Assembly: GCF_010671925.1 (NCBI RefSeq)
Contig: NZ_JAAHIH010000004.1
Span: 921,501 to 985,500 of the forward strand
Length of the DNA stretch: 64,000 nucleotides
Source of the DNA: Moorena sp. SIOASIH
GTDB lineage: Bacteria; Cyanobacteriota; Cyanobacteriia; Cyanobacteriales; Coleofasciculaceae
Reading direction: 5' to 3'
The notes under the pieces were generated by a model. The model was not told the origin of the DNA. It saw only the letters and a program-made list of their open reading frames with translations, and did no database searches. Numbering within the stretch: the first letter of the stretch is position 1; the number at the start of each line of letters is the position of its first letter. Positions 47,403-55,737 of the stretch are shown here, piece after piece. Both the position numbers and the translations under genes were made by a program.

Positions 47403-49907
47403 TTAAAGCGACTTCCGAATATTTGTACCTCCACTCATTCCAGTCACTTTACTCTTCTTATCAGGAGGCAGAAGATTGAGCAATGCCCAGTTAACCTCCT
47501 CTAACTTCTTAACATTACGACTTTCAAAATACTTAGCTCCCAAATTCAACAGTTTTATAGCCTCAGCAGGATCAACAAAATCTTCTGTCTGATCCACTAA
47601 GTGTGCAAACAGACTAAGATGGAACGTCGGGCTTTTCATCTGTGCCGTCACACCCAGTTGATTCAATTGCTCAGTCGTAGCATTAATCCTAGATACACTG
47701 CCAGACTTCAGCACCCCTTCCTCTTGTTGCAGCAGTTGATTCAAGGTTCGTTTATCAGCCTCAGAGCCACTGTCCTCAATAGTACGGGAGCAAAATGCCT
47801 TTGCCTCCTGATACTGCTGAATTGCAGCAGAAATATACTTATCACGAGTCAAGCTATCCACCTCTTGGGCTACCTTTCGCTTGTCATCTTCTAACTGATA
47901 GCGTATATCCGTCACATCGTCCGCCTTGACGGTTAGCAGCTTAGCGCTAATTTCATGAACCTGCTCCCGTTTTTCCTTGAGTTCTTGCACCACAACCTGT
48001 TCATTCCTGTTTTGAGCCTCCACAATTTCACTGGAAATTTTAGAAGACAAATTCTGGACTTCGGACTTCAGTTGGTTTAAGGAGACACTACGCTGCTTCG
48101 GCTCAAACACTTTCTTAAATTCCTGATCAACCAAGGGAATATAAACAGACAGCTTTAACGTCCGAGACTCAGACATTTCAATTGTGATCTCAATCGTAGT
48201 TCCTGCTGGAATATCCCTGCTAAACCGAGTGCCCTTTAAGACTAAATAGCCAATGGTTTGATTGGCTTGAGGTAATGTATCTTCTGGTCCCTCTAGGATA
48301 TTGATTCGGATTTCATCATCTGTGCCATGGCGCACCAACCTGGACACTTGCACCTCATAGTCCTGTTTTTGGGGAAGAGTGCTATTTTCCCTGAGAATAG
48401 CTTGACACCGTGTCTGTTTAGAATTATCATCCTCAATCTCAATACAAATATCATGGGGTAGGGTTTGTCCCCTAACAGTGGTTATCCCTTGATAAATTTG
48501 AATCGTGTTGTTATCAATAGGAACTGCATTACCATGACTATCAAAAATCTTGAATTCAAAGATATTCTGCTCTTGCTCAACCAGAGGTAAGTCTTCTTCA
48601 ATCTCTCGTTGTAGGGGTTTCAGCCCGGAATCAAAACCTCCATCGGTTCTCAAAATTCGGTAATAAAGACCCTCTAAAGCCCCTTCTACTCTTGCTTCAA
48701 GAAACTCCTCCAAATCACGAGACACATGGGGGTATTCCATCCTTAGTGTTAATCCACTGGGAGAAGGCTTTGATGAATTTTCCTCTATCTTTCTCGGTTT
48801 AGTTGCAGCAAACAATGCAGCTCCCTCTGCTACAACCGTTGTAGGATCAACATCTAAATTTACCGGTATCTGTAATGATTCTTCTAGGCGTTGACGCACA
48901 TAGGGGATGTAAGTAGATCCCCCCACCATCAATACAAACTTGAGATCCGATGAACTCAGAGACTTGCTCTGTAGCAATGATTTAATTAAAGCAATGGTCT
49001 CATCAATCTTAGGCTGGATTAACTCTTCAAACTGAGAGCGTGTAATTGTTAATTCCAGATCATGCTCTTCACCCTTATCGTCTTCAATTTCCTCAATCTC
49101 TAGGTCGTAAGATTCCATGGAAGAGAGGGCAATCTTAGCTTCTTCCGCTTTCAGCAAAAGTTTGAAGTAAAGAGCATTATACTTACTGCTTTGGCTCTTC
49201 AAGTCACCTAACAAACCACTGATACCCAACTCCTTTTCTATAGAAGGAATCAAAATGTAATCAACAATAATGTTGTCAAAATCAGCTCCCCCTAAAAAGT
49301 TATTACCTTTGTTACCAAGAACTATCATTTCTTCATCACCAACCTCCAGAAGGGCAACATCAAAGGTTCCACCCCCCAAGTCATAAACTAGCCATTTTTG
49401 CTCATCAAACTCCACTCCTTTCTCCTGATTGGCATAGGCTATGCTGGCAGCAATAGGTTCCTGAAGCAAAAACACTTGCTGAATTCCAGCCTGATGAGCA
49501 GCATTCTCTGTAGCCTGAGACTGATTGGTATCAAAAGAAGCCGGTACAGTAATCACTGCTGAATCAACTACTTCTCCAGTTCTAACGAACGTCTTTAATT
49601 CCTTTAGAACTTCAGCAGATAGATCAACGGGTGTTTTAGACCCTTGGAGATCCTCAATCAGAAACTCTTCATCAGTTCCCATCTTACGTTTGAAGAAAGC
49701 AACCACATTCTTAGGAGATTTTTTCCAATACTCTTTTGCCTTATCTCCAACGAATATTTTATTTTTCTTGAATCCCACAACGGATGGTAGTGTTCTCTTT
49801 CCGTGAACTGTGGGATTAGAAAATACATCTACTTTTCCTTGAGAAAACTTAGCAATTGCAGAATTTGTAGTGCCCAGGTCAATCCCAATATTGATTGTTT
49901 GTGCCAT
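47403..49907 (-). CDS. Hsp70/DnaK-like chaperone with extended C-terminus
   Basis: The 834-residue Hsp70 is about 200 residues longer than DnaK. The nucleotide-binding domain (1-385) is complete: IGIDLGTTNSAIAKF, VITVPASFDTNQSQAT, LLQEPIAASIAYA, VYDLGGGTFDVALLEV, VLMVGGSTYIPYV. The hydrophobic DVLLLDV-type linker and the canonical beta-sandwich sequence are absent. Instead there is a long beta-rich region (about 400-610) and coiled-coil helices (about 625-760; LKSEVQNLSSKISSEIVEAQ). Ribosome binding site AAGGAG at 49916-49921. It sits between a GrpE-like gene and the 992-residue protein gene, so it probably has dedicated partners. Confidence 0.9.
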   Translation of the reverse strand: MAQTINIGIDLGTTNSAIAKFSQGKVDVFSNPTVHGKRTLPSVVGFKKNKIFVGDKAKEYWKKSPKNVVAFFKRKMGTDEEFLIEDLQGSKTPVDLSAEVLKELKTFVRTGEVVDSAVITVPASFDTNQSQATENAAHQAGIQQVFLLQEPIAASIAYANQEKGVEFDEQKWLVYDLGGGTFDVALLEVGDEEMIVLGNKGNNFLGGADFDNIIVDYILIPSIEKELGISGLLGDLKSQSSKYNALYFKLLLKAEEAKIALSSMESYDLEIEEIEDDKGEEHDLELTITRSQFEELIQPKIDETIALIKSLLQSKSLSSSDLKFVLMVGGSTYIPYVRQRLEESLQIPVNLDVDPTTVVAEGAALFAATKPRKIEENSSKPSPSGLTLRMEYPHVSRDLEEFLEARVEGALEGLYYRILRTDGGFDSGLKPLQREIEEDLPLVEQEQNIFEFKIFDSHGNAVPIDNNTIQIYQGITTVRGQTLPHDICIEIEDDNSKQTRCQAILRENSTLPQKQDYEVQVSRLVRHGTDDEIRINILEGPEDTLPQANQTIGYLVLKGTRFSRDIPAGTTIEITIEMSESRTLKLSVYIPLVDQEFKKVFEPKQRSVSLNQLKSEVQNLSSKISSEIVEAQNRNEQVVVQELKEKREQVHEISAKLLTVKADDVTDIRYQLEDDKRKVAQEVDSLTRDKYISAAIQQYQEAKAFCSRTIEDSGSEADKRTLNQLLQQEEGVLKSGSVSRINATTEQLNQLGVTAQMKSPTFHLSLFAHLVDQTEDFVDPAEAIKLLNLGAKYFESRNVKKLEEVNWALLNLLPPDKKSKVTGMSGGTNIRKSL

Positions 49908-49984
49908 CAGGTAATCTCCTTGAATTTATTAACAATGCTTAATTATGAAATAGTGTTTTCCATTGATATACAAATCCTATAAAA

Positions 49985-50467
49985 TTAGTTAGAGCTAACA
50001 TTATTTCCTTTAAAGATTAATTTAATACGAGAAAACTGTTCTTTAATAAATTTACAAATCTTGATATTTGAGGTAATCATGCTAGGTTTTTCGGTAATTG
50101 TTTCGCTAGCTTCTTCTTGGATACCTTTAGATTCCACAATAACAGTTGCTCGACGAACAATACGTGATGGAGAGGATTCATTCTCCCGGTATCGAATCGT
50201 TGGCTTGATCACCTCAGAAATTACCAATTCTTCAGGGGAATCACTAGAGATATGAGCATCACAGTCAGTCCGGGTTTCATTATAGGTTCCTTTGGGAATT
50301 TCATAAAACCATCCCAAGGATTGAAAGTAGTCTTTGAGCTTGTCTACATTTCTGTGAATTGTATGTTCTGTCGTCAGCTTTTTAAGCTTTTTCTCAATTT
50401 CAAATACTTGATACAAGGCTGAAGAAAAATCCGGATTAAGTTGTTCGGTAATTAATTTATTTTCCAT
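49985..50467 (-). CDS. Small GrpE-like protein (putative nucleotide exchange factor)
   Basis: This 160-residue protein is not an obvious database-type GrpE, but its layout fits: an N-terminal helix (about 14-50; SSALYQVFEIEKKLKKL), then a GrpE-like beta domain (about 52-112). In GrpE the pattern is Tyr/Phe-D...H-.-V-..D...-GTV..V...GY...-vlRPA-V.V. Here it is TYNETRTDCDAHISS, ELVISEVIKPTIRYRENE, then SRIVRRATVIVES. It lies 77 bp upstream of the Hsp70 gene on the same strand. The assignment is an inference from pattern and context; AlphaFold comparison would settle it. Confidence 0.6.
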   Translation of the reverse strand: MENKLITEQLNPDFSSALYQVFEIEKKLKKLTTEHTIHRNVDKLKDYFQSLGWFYEIPKGTYNETRTDCDAHISSDSPEELVISEVIKPTIRYRENESSPSRIVRRATVIVESKGIQEEASETITEKPSMITSNIKICKFIKEQFSRIKLIFKGNNVSSN

Positions 50468-50518
50468 GGTAGAGTAGACTGCAATAGTTTATTGAACCCT
50501 TTTAATTTTTAGTAAAAC

Positions 50519-52564
50519 TTATCTTGACATTTTTCCAGTAATCATCAATTCCTGAAAATTCAACACATCCCTAATCAGTACACCATTCCATTCCTTCTCA
50601 GTATCGATTAATGTTCCTCTATCTTTAAGACTAATTTCTCCCCATAGGATTCTAGGTAAAATATAATCATCTATTTCTTTTTCCTTCTGTTCGAGACTCA
50701 GTGCTTCATAGATCAACTTGCGCTTAACGGTAATGTAATAATTAAGTTTTTCCTTGTTTTCTCTCAAAATATCTTCATATTTTTTCCATGTAGTGATCAC
50801 TAAATTAGAATCAACATCTGAACTAATTAGCTTCAAATCGTTGTAACTACAGGAAAAGGTGGAGTCTTTAAAATAAATTTTTTGACTAGATAAACAACAA
50901 TTACCAATTTCTACAACTCTTTCTGTATTAATTTCTACCATAATTTTTGCTTTAATATGAGCCATAATCTTTCTTAAGGAAAAATCTAGTTCTTTTGTTA
51001 ATTCATATTCATAGTTTAGATCATCCATCATCAGTCTAAAGGAAATTTCTTGTCCCTGATTATTCAAAAAAGAACAACTACGAAGTTTCGAGTTGTATCC
51101 AATATGAGCTAACTTAATAGCTTCAACACTTTCTACAACCCAGACTGTTCTTCCATATCGAATGTAATCATCTGTAATTTCAAGAGGATGAGAAGCATTA
51201 AAATAAAGATTTAAATTTAGCTTACGTTCTTTATTTTTGCGCTTCTGATCAAGAATTTTTTCTTTAATCTCTTTAACCATATTTTTGGCATTTTTTGAGA
51301 CATTTAATTGAGATGCTAATTCAATAACTTTAAGAGAATATTCCACAAAAAAATCATCGTCAATATCTTTATCTGTTGGCAAGCAAAATATTTCAACTCC
51401 TATTTTAATAATAGATTCAGCTAGCTGATCTTTAGCCATCAAAAAGGAAGGATGAGTCATTGAATTTACTAACTCAATATCCACGACTTCTTGAATCTTA
51501 GCCAAAAGCTCTTTTTCATCAAAGTGTTTAGCATCTATCCCAAAATCAGCAATCTCCTTCAGAGCATTACAGCAGCTTTCTAAAAATTCATAAGATCGAC
51601 CAAAACAGATTTGATAATGCTTTGGAAGAACTAAGAGTTCTATTAAGAACAAACTCTTAATTGAACCTAAATCCTTAAAGCGTATCGCTTCATCAAGTTT
51701 ATTCCCATACTGTCGAGCAAACCATTTTCCTATGAATTCCCGGAATTCTTCATTCTGGTAATCAGGTTGATGAACATATTGCTCAAAAAAACTAAAATCT
51801 CCGAAAGTGAGAAAGTCATGTAGCTTTTTGTCCTTAAATATTATAAAGTGGAATTTTTTCTTCTGCTCATCTCGAAGATCCTCTAAATATGCTTCTGCCT
51901 GCTTGATCTTAAAGCCTTCTTTCAATTCAAACTGATTATCATTAATCTCTAGCTTTATTAAAAACCTTTTCTTCTTTGAGCGAATTGTAGTAGCAGATAT
52001 ATCTTCTACAGTATTGTATTCTTCAGGATCCAAGCCAAGTAGTGTAAAGGGATTAACATATACAACTACTGTATCTCGCCTGGATGCAATTAGAATTTTT
52101 TCACCAAACTCCTTAGAGATTTTTCCAAGCTGCCAATCCCCAATCTCCCCAAAGCTAATCATGCGCTGAGCAACTTCAACGTTTCGTTGAGGTGCTTTTA
52201 TAAGCTGACGACAAAACTTGCGTAGCCACGACTGAAATGTAGACTGATCAATACTTACTGGCTGTTTAGCAAAGAAATCTTCAATCTCAGCTTTCTGCCA
52301 TCCAGTGGATACACCTTCTAAGAGGCGTAAAAAGATTGACTCATATTGAGCATCTTCTAGAATCTGTTCGGGTTCCGGTGGCTTTCCCAAGTCACTTTTA
52401 ACAAATTCTATTAAGGAAGGTAGCTTTCCTTGCCTAATGTATAACCATTTCTCATGGCGAGGAAGCGCTTTCCACCATTGCTCATATTTTCTCTCAAAAA
52501 AGATCTTGCTGCCTAGAGCTATGGTGACAAGCAGCATTAGTAAAAGTGGTAGAGTTATCAGCAT
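50519..52564 (-). CDS. Membrane-anchored protein with degenerate J-like domain
   Basis: The 681-residue protein has an N-terminal transmembrane helix (residues 1-20, LITLPLLLMLLVTIALG). Residues about 171-257 resemble a J domain: NPFTLLGLDPEE (helix I), a Lys/Arg-rich helix II (TIRSKKKRFLIKL), and helix III/IV GFKIKQAEAYLEDLRDEQ then KKKFH. The His-Pro-Asp loop that drives Hsp70 ATPase reads Ile-Asn-Asp (207-209). The remainder is helical with a C-terminal beta part, with no recognised family. It is first in the operon, 51 bp before the GrpE-like gene. The J-like assignment is an inference; either it no longer stimulates ATPase or it uses other residues. Confidence 0.6.
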   Translation of the reverse strand: MLITLPLLLMLLVTIALGSKIFFERKYEQWWKALPRHEKWLYIRQGKLPSLIEFVKSDLGKPPEPEQILEDAQYESIFLRLLEGVSTGWQKAEIEDFFAKQPVSIDQSTFQSWLRKFCRQLIKAPQRNVEVAQRMISFGEIGDWQLGKISKEFGEKILIASRRDTVVVYVNPFTLLGLDPEEYNTVEDISATTIRSKKKRFLIKLEINDNQFELKEGFKIKQAEAYLEDLRDEQKKKFHFIIFKDKKLHDFLTFGDFSFFEQYVHQPDYQNEEFREFIGKWFARQYGNKLDEAIRFKDLGSIKSLFLIELLVLPKHYQICFGRSYEFLESCCNALKEIADFGIDAKHFDEKELLAKIQEVVDIELVNSMTHPSFLMAKDQLAESIIKIGVEIFCLPTDKDIDDDFFVEYSLKVIELASQLNVSKNAKNMVKEIKEKILDQKRKNKERKLNLNLYFNASHPLEITDDYIRYGRTVWVVESVEAIKLAHIGYNSKLRSCSFLNNQGQEISFRLMMDDLNYEYELTKELDFSLRKIMAHIKAKIMVEINTERVVEIGNCCLSSQKIYFKDSTFSCSYNDLKLISSDVDSNLVITTWKKYEDILRENKEKLNYYITVKRKLIYEALSLEQKEKEIDDYILPRILWGEISLKDRGTLIDTEKEWNGVLIRDVLNFQELMITGKMSR

Positions 52565-53684
52565 CCTTTAAGCACTTGAACCTAGTACTTTACCATAGAC
52601 GTTTTGACAAGTAATTTATATCTAAACTGACTCGTATTATCTAAGGGTTATAGAAATAATTAACCTGTCAGACTTTTTGTAGTAAACTACTAGGCTGAAT
52701 TACAAATAAACGATCTAGGTGGAGTTTAATTAAATTCAACTCCCATGTAACAAACAAGGGAGGATGTCAAATTCGCAGAACAAATGTACTAAAATAACTC
52801 ATAACTACTATTGAAGCCCCGAAAACACTGTAATTCAAGTGTTCTTACAAAATTGACCTGCTCCCACAAACAATGCCATTTAGTCAAAAAAAATTCAGGG
52901 CAAACCCATCTTTTTAGAAGCTTTTCTCAGAAGCAATGCAGTGGTGTCATGGGGGTTTTCCCCATGAGCAACTGCACCAAGAGGTGCTACCCCTGGCGAA
53001 TTTAATTTGCCAACGTAAAGGCCACCTAACAGATATTTCAAAACTAATAATTATAAAAACTTATCGCTTGAATATCATATCCAGTAGGCATTTAAAAATA
53101 AGATGCGCTTACCCTGAAAAAAATTTTAGCTTATATTTTTTCAAGCCCATTGGGAGTATAGCATACAATATATTTTCTAGTCAATATCATTTCTACTTAA
53201 TTCATTTACCCCATCCTTGGAGTATAGCAATCCTAAATCATTTGTAAAATTAGCAAAAATTGGAATCGTTGCTGGGCAAGGGTTATAGCGTTTGCTTTGG
53301 CCAATATATTTCACGAATCATTTAGGACTGCTATAGAACTAGACACAGGATATTAAGCAATGTTACAAACTCCTCCTTGTGTCACGTTCACTAGTTCCAA
53401 GCCTTGGAGGGTGGGGCTACCTGATGTCGGATAACCCAAGGAAAATTAATTAATTGATTAATTAGGCAATTGTCTGCTCATCAAGCTCTGTTTCAACAAA
53501 TGCCTCAACACAGCACATTACACTACAAAATGTAACTTTTGTAATAAAGAAAACTTGTTATTCGGGTAGAACAGTCCTGGCTCAATCTATGAAATAATGA
53601 CTTTCTAGAAGGGGGTCTTCTAGGTGTTGAAAATTATTCAGCACACTACGCAACAGCAGCTTTGCTTCTTTTTACTCCCTGGGG
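52565..53684. other. Long intergenic region upstream of the chaperone-like operon
   Basis: About 1.1 kb without a credible gene. It must contain the operon promoter near 52565-52800. Further on are a degenerate GATGCAG-type palindrome (about 52935-52976), an AGGTGC palindromic repeat (52982-53027), a MITE with 23-bp inverted ends (53223-53335) and plain AT-rich DNA (53336-53620). Confidence 0.6.
53223..53335. mobile_element. 113-bp MITE with ~23-bp terminal inverted repeats
   Basis: The left end TATAGCAATCCTAAATCATT and the right end, read on the opposite strand TATAGCAGTCCTAAATGATT, match at all but two of 20 positions, and the similarity extends three bases further. The inside has no coding capacity. 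TA dinucleotides at the ends suggest a Tc/mariner-IS630-like target, but this is a guess. Confidence 0.8.
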
Positions 53685-53966
53685 CTAGGCCACGCTACGC
53701 GAACGTTGAACCAAGAATCCCCCGGCATAAGGGCCGTGGGGAGTGTCAAGCACTTTTACTTGAGAAGATTCAAGCTGTGCTGTTGCTGTCTGAGTTTGAC
53801 TACGAAGGAGAAGGAGTTTTTCTTCAGCCGTACTGATCTCAGTGCGAACCGCAACCAGTCTCTGCTGTGAAGTTTGTAACTGCCCTTGAGATTCTCCTGA
53901 AGTTTGTAACACTGTCAGTAATCCAGCGACTTCCACATCGTCAGGCTTGTATTTTGCTGCTTTTAT
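53685..53966 (-). pseudogene. Gene remnant with coiled-coil sequence
   Basis: An open frame reads AAKYKPDDVEVAGLLTVLQT then GQLQTSQQRLVAVRTEISTA and LESSQVKVLDTPHGPYAGGF. It has no proper start; a TAG lies at the upstream edge where the TnpB element's CCCCGTCCTG border begins. Its 3' end merges with a CGCGTAGCG palindrome (about 53686-53705). It looks like the 3' piece of a gene cut by the insertion element. The family is not recognised. Confidence 0.35.
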
Positions 53967-53970
53967 GAAC

Positions 53971-54017
53971 TACCCCGTCCTGATCGTTCGCCTTTGGCGT
54001 GGCCTACGGCCAGGACG
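53971..54017. other. Right-end palindrome of the TnpB element
   Basis: CCCCGTCCTG (53973-53982) and CAGGACGGGG (54010-54019) form a 10-bp inverted repeat enclosing TTCGCC-TTT-GGCG and TGGCC-TAC-GGCCA hairpins. In IS200/IS605 elements the right end just after tnpB forms the guide (omega) RNA; this structured sequence is placed for that role. It also provides the last codons and the stop of tnpB. Confidence 0.55.
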
Positions 54018-55350
54018 GGGTGTCAGCAGACCCGTCCTTAGAACGTGATTTTTGACGCTTCATCTTCCCTAGTTGCTTCATAGATCCAGTATGTTTACTG
54101 GCCTTTGAAGTAGAGCTAGAAAATCCACGTTTGTCGAGGTCAATTCCGTACCCCGGCTGTTTTCCATTAGCCGCATTGAACATTACCATTGTGCTTGTTT
54201 TGTCCCTATCAAACTCAAACTCGCAAGCGTCACAAACGTGGTATCTATTCGACAGTTCAGCCCAACTTTTGTGAACTTTTCCACACTCTGGACAACGCTG
54301 AGATGGTTTTAATTGTCTAGTCGGCAATTGAAGGACAATTCCACCTTTGAGTTCAATTTTGTAGGTCAGCATTTTATTAAGAGTGCCGAACCCTACATCT
54401 AAAATGGCTTTGTTCAATCCAGCTTTTTGTTTCTTTCTTTGTGACCCTTTTTTAGCTTTTCGGGTCATCCCTTTTGTATTCAGTTTTTCGGTTACGCCGA
54501 TGTCATAACGACTAGATAGGTCTGACGTAACTTTGTGTTGCCAATCTCTGCGCGCTAATCCAACTTTTCTCTTTAACTGGTATTCTTTTTTGTTCGCCTT
54601 TTTCCAACGCTTAGACGCTTTTATGCCTTTCTTGAAATTAGGAGCTTGTTTCCTACGCTTTTCCTTGCCAGCTGCCTTTGCCTTAGGTTCTAGAGTTTTA
54701 CTAAAACGCTGGTTGGCTATCTCCTCGAATTCACTGCCATTGAAAGCTGTAATAGCTGTCTCAGTCCCCAGGTCATAAGCTACGATTTTCTCGTACGCTA
54801 AGTTAGATTCTGAACCGTATTTAGGGTCAGGGGTTTCTGTCTTGACGGTTATTGAAGCATACCAGGCGTTTATATTAGGTTTGTACGTAATCGTGAGAGT
54901 TGTTGGTGTCCCCCAAAACTTGGCCTGCCCACGCATCTTTATAGTGAGACCAAGGTCGTTTAGCGTTAAGGTACCATTTTTTCCATCAGTGTTAGCCTTC
55001 CAGCCAGCTTTACTGGGATAAGTCCATCCAGAGTATTTTCGGCTTGGCTTATATTTTGGAATTCCACCTAACCCTTGAAAAAAGCGATTATAAGCTAAAT
55101 CTACTCTCTTCAGAGTGGCCTGCAAAGAAGTGCTATACAATTCACTATATTCCGGCCAGCACTTTTTGAAGTCAGGTAAGCAATTCTGTTGATCCAGATA
55201 TCCTATAGACTTTTTGTTTGCTTTCCACTCATAACGACGATCGGCTATCCCGGCGTTGTAAAGCAACTGGTGCAGTTTCCTTGCGTAAAACATTTTTGAC
55301 GTAGCTGTTTTGTTGGGATATAAACGGAACGTTTGCCTGAGAGTCGCCAT
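54004..55350 (-). CDS. tnpB: TnpB RNA-guided endonuclease, intact
   Basis: The 448-residue IS200/IS605 TnpB starts at ATG 55350 (MATLRQTFRLYPNKTATSKM), supported by a strong AAGGAGGTGA Shine-Dalgarno 11 nt upstream; the annotated-looking GTG four codons earlier lies inside that Shine-Dalgarno. The catalytic RuvC triad is complete: Asp in VAYDLGTETA, Glu in GVTEKLNTKG, Asp in FEFDRDKTST. The zinc finger is RCPECGKVHKSW ... CDACEFEF. The C-terminal ADTPSWP and stop are encoded by the element's right-end palindrome. No tnpA is adjacent. A small plus-strand gene starts 73 bp away in divergent orientation. Confidence 0.93.
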   Translation of the reverse strand: MATLRQTFRLYPNKTATSKMFYARKLHQLLYNAGIADRRYEWKANKKSIGYLDQQNCLPDFKKCWPEYSELYSTSLQATLKRVDLAYNRFFQGLGGIPKYKPSRKYSGWTYPSKAGWKANTDGKNGTLTLNDLGLTIKMRGQAKFWGTPTTLTITYKPNINAWYASITVKTETPDPKYGSESNLAYEKIVAYDLGTETAITAFNGSEFEEIANQRFSKTLEPKAKAAGKEKRRKQAPNFKKGIKASKRWKKANKKEYQLKRKVGLARRDWQHKVTSDLSSRYDIGVTEKLNTKGMTRKAKKGSQRKKQKAGLNKAILDVGFGTLNKMLTYKIELKGGIVLQLPTRQLKPSQRCPECGKVHKSWAELSNRYHVCDACEFEFDRDKTSTMVMFNAANGKQPGYGIDLDKRGFSSSTSKASKHTGSMKQLGKMKRQKSRSKDGSADTPSWP

Positions 55351-55422
55351 AAGTGGAATCACCTCCTTGAATTCTGCGTTCTTTGCTTGCTATATTTTTA
55401 GTATAGTTGATGGTAAATAAAA

Positions 55423-55737
55423 ATGTCAAACACAAAAAGGAAAAAACCTCAGAAAAGAATGAGGGGAGCACCTGCTCATTATGACGAACTAAAAAGACAG
55501 CATGGAATTTGGCTTACAGATACGACTTGGAAGTGGTTGCAGTTAGCAGCTAAAGACTCCGGGGTAAGCGTTGGAGAATATATAGAGAGTTGGGTTAGAA
55601 AACAAGTCTCTGGTATTTGTTCGCGTAGCGTGGCCAAAGGCCAAGGGGCTATCCATCCCCCACCTGAACGTTCGCGTAGCGTGGCCTTTGGCCAGGTGGG
55701 AGAATTTCGCCCCCTCAAACTCCCCCTACTTTTTTAA
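55423..55737 (+). CDS. Small ribbon-helix-helix-like protein with repeat-derived tail
   Basis: The 104-residue protein has a basic N-terminus (MSNTKRKKPQKRMRG) and then GIWLTDTTWKWLQLAAKDSG plus VSVGEYIESWVRKQV, the beta-alpha-alpha pattern of ribbon-helix-helix DNA-binding proteins. After about residue 64 the sequence is encoded by two 24-bp palindromes (55620-55643 and 55671-55694; peptides SRSVAKG and SRSVAFG) and so is probably not functional. It is divergent from tnpB with a shared 72-bp spacer, which suggests a regulator of the element. Its 3' end overlaps the convergent TPR gene by 23 bp. Confidence 0.6.
   Translation: MSNTKRKKPQKRMRGAPAHYDELKRQHGIWLTDTTWKWLQLAAKDSGVSVGEYIESWVRKQVSGICSRSVAKGQGAIHPPPERSRSVAFGQVGEFRPLKLPLLF
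55620..55643. repeat. 24-bp palindrome, in-gene copy
   Basis: TTCGCGTAGCG then TGGCC-AAA-GGCCA. A second copy with loop TTT lies at 55671-55694, flanked by CCACCTG and CAGGTGG. Both are in frame with the small RHH-like gene. Confidence 0.9.

Noticed and set aside
47294-47479. 61-codon frame between Hsp70 and the 992-residue gene
   Set aside because: Antisense overlap with the Hsp70 3' end, without a ribosome binding site or family.
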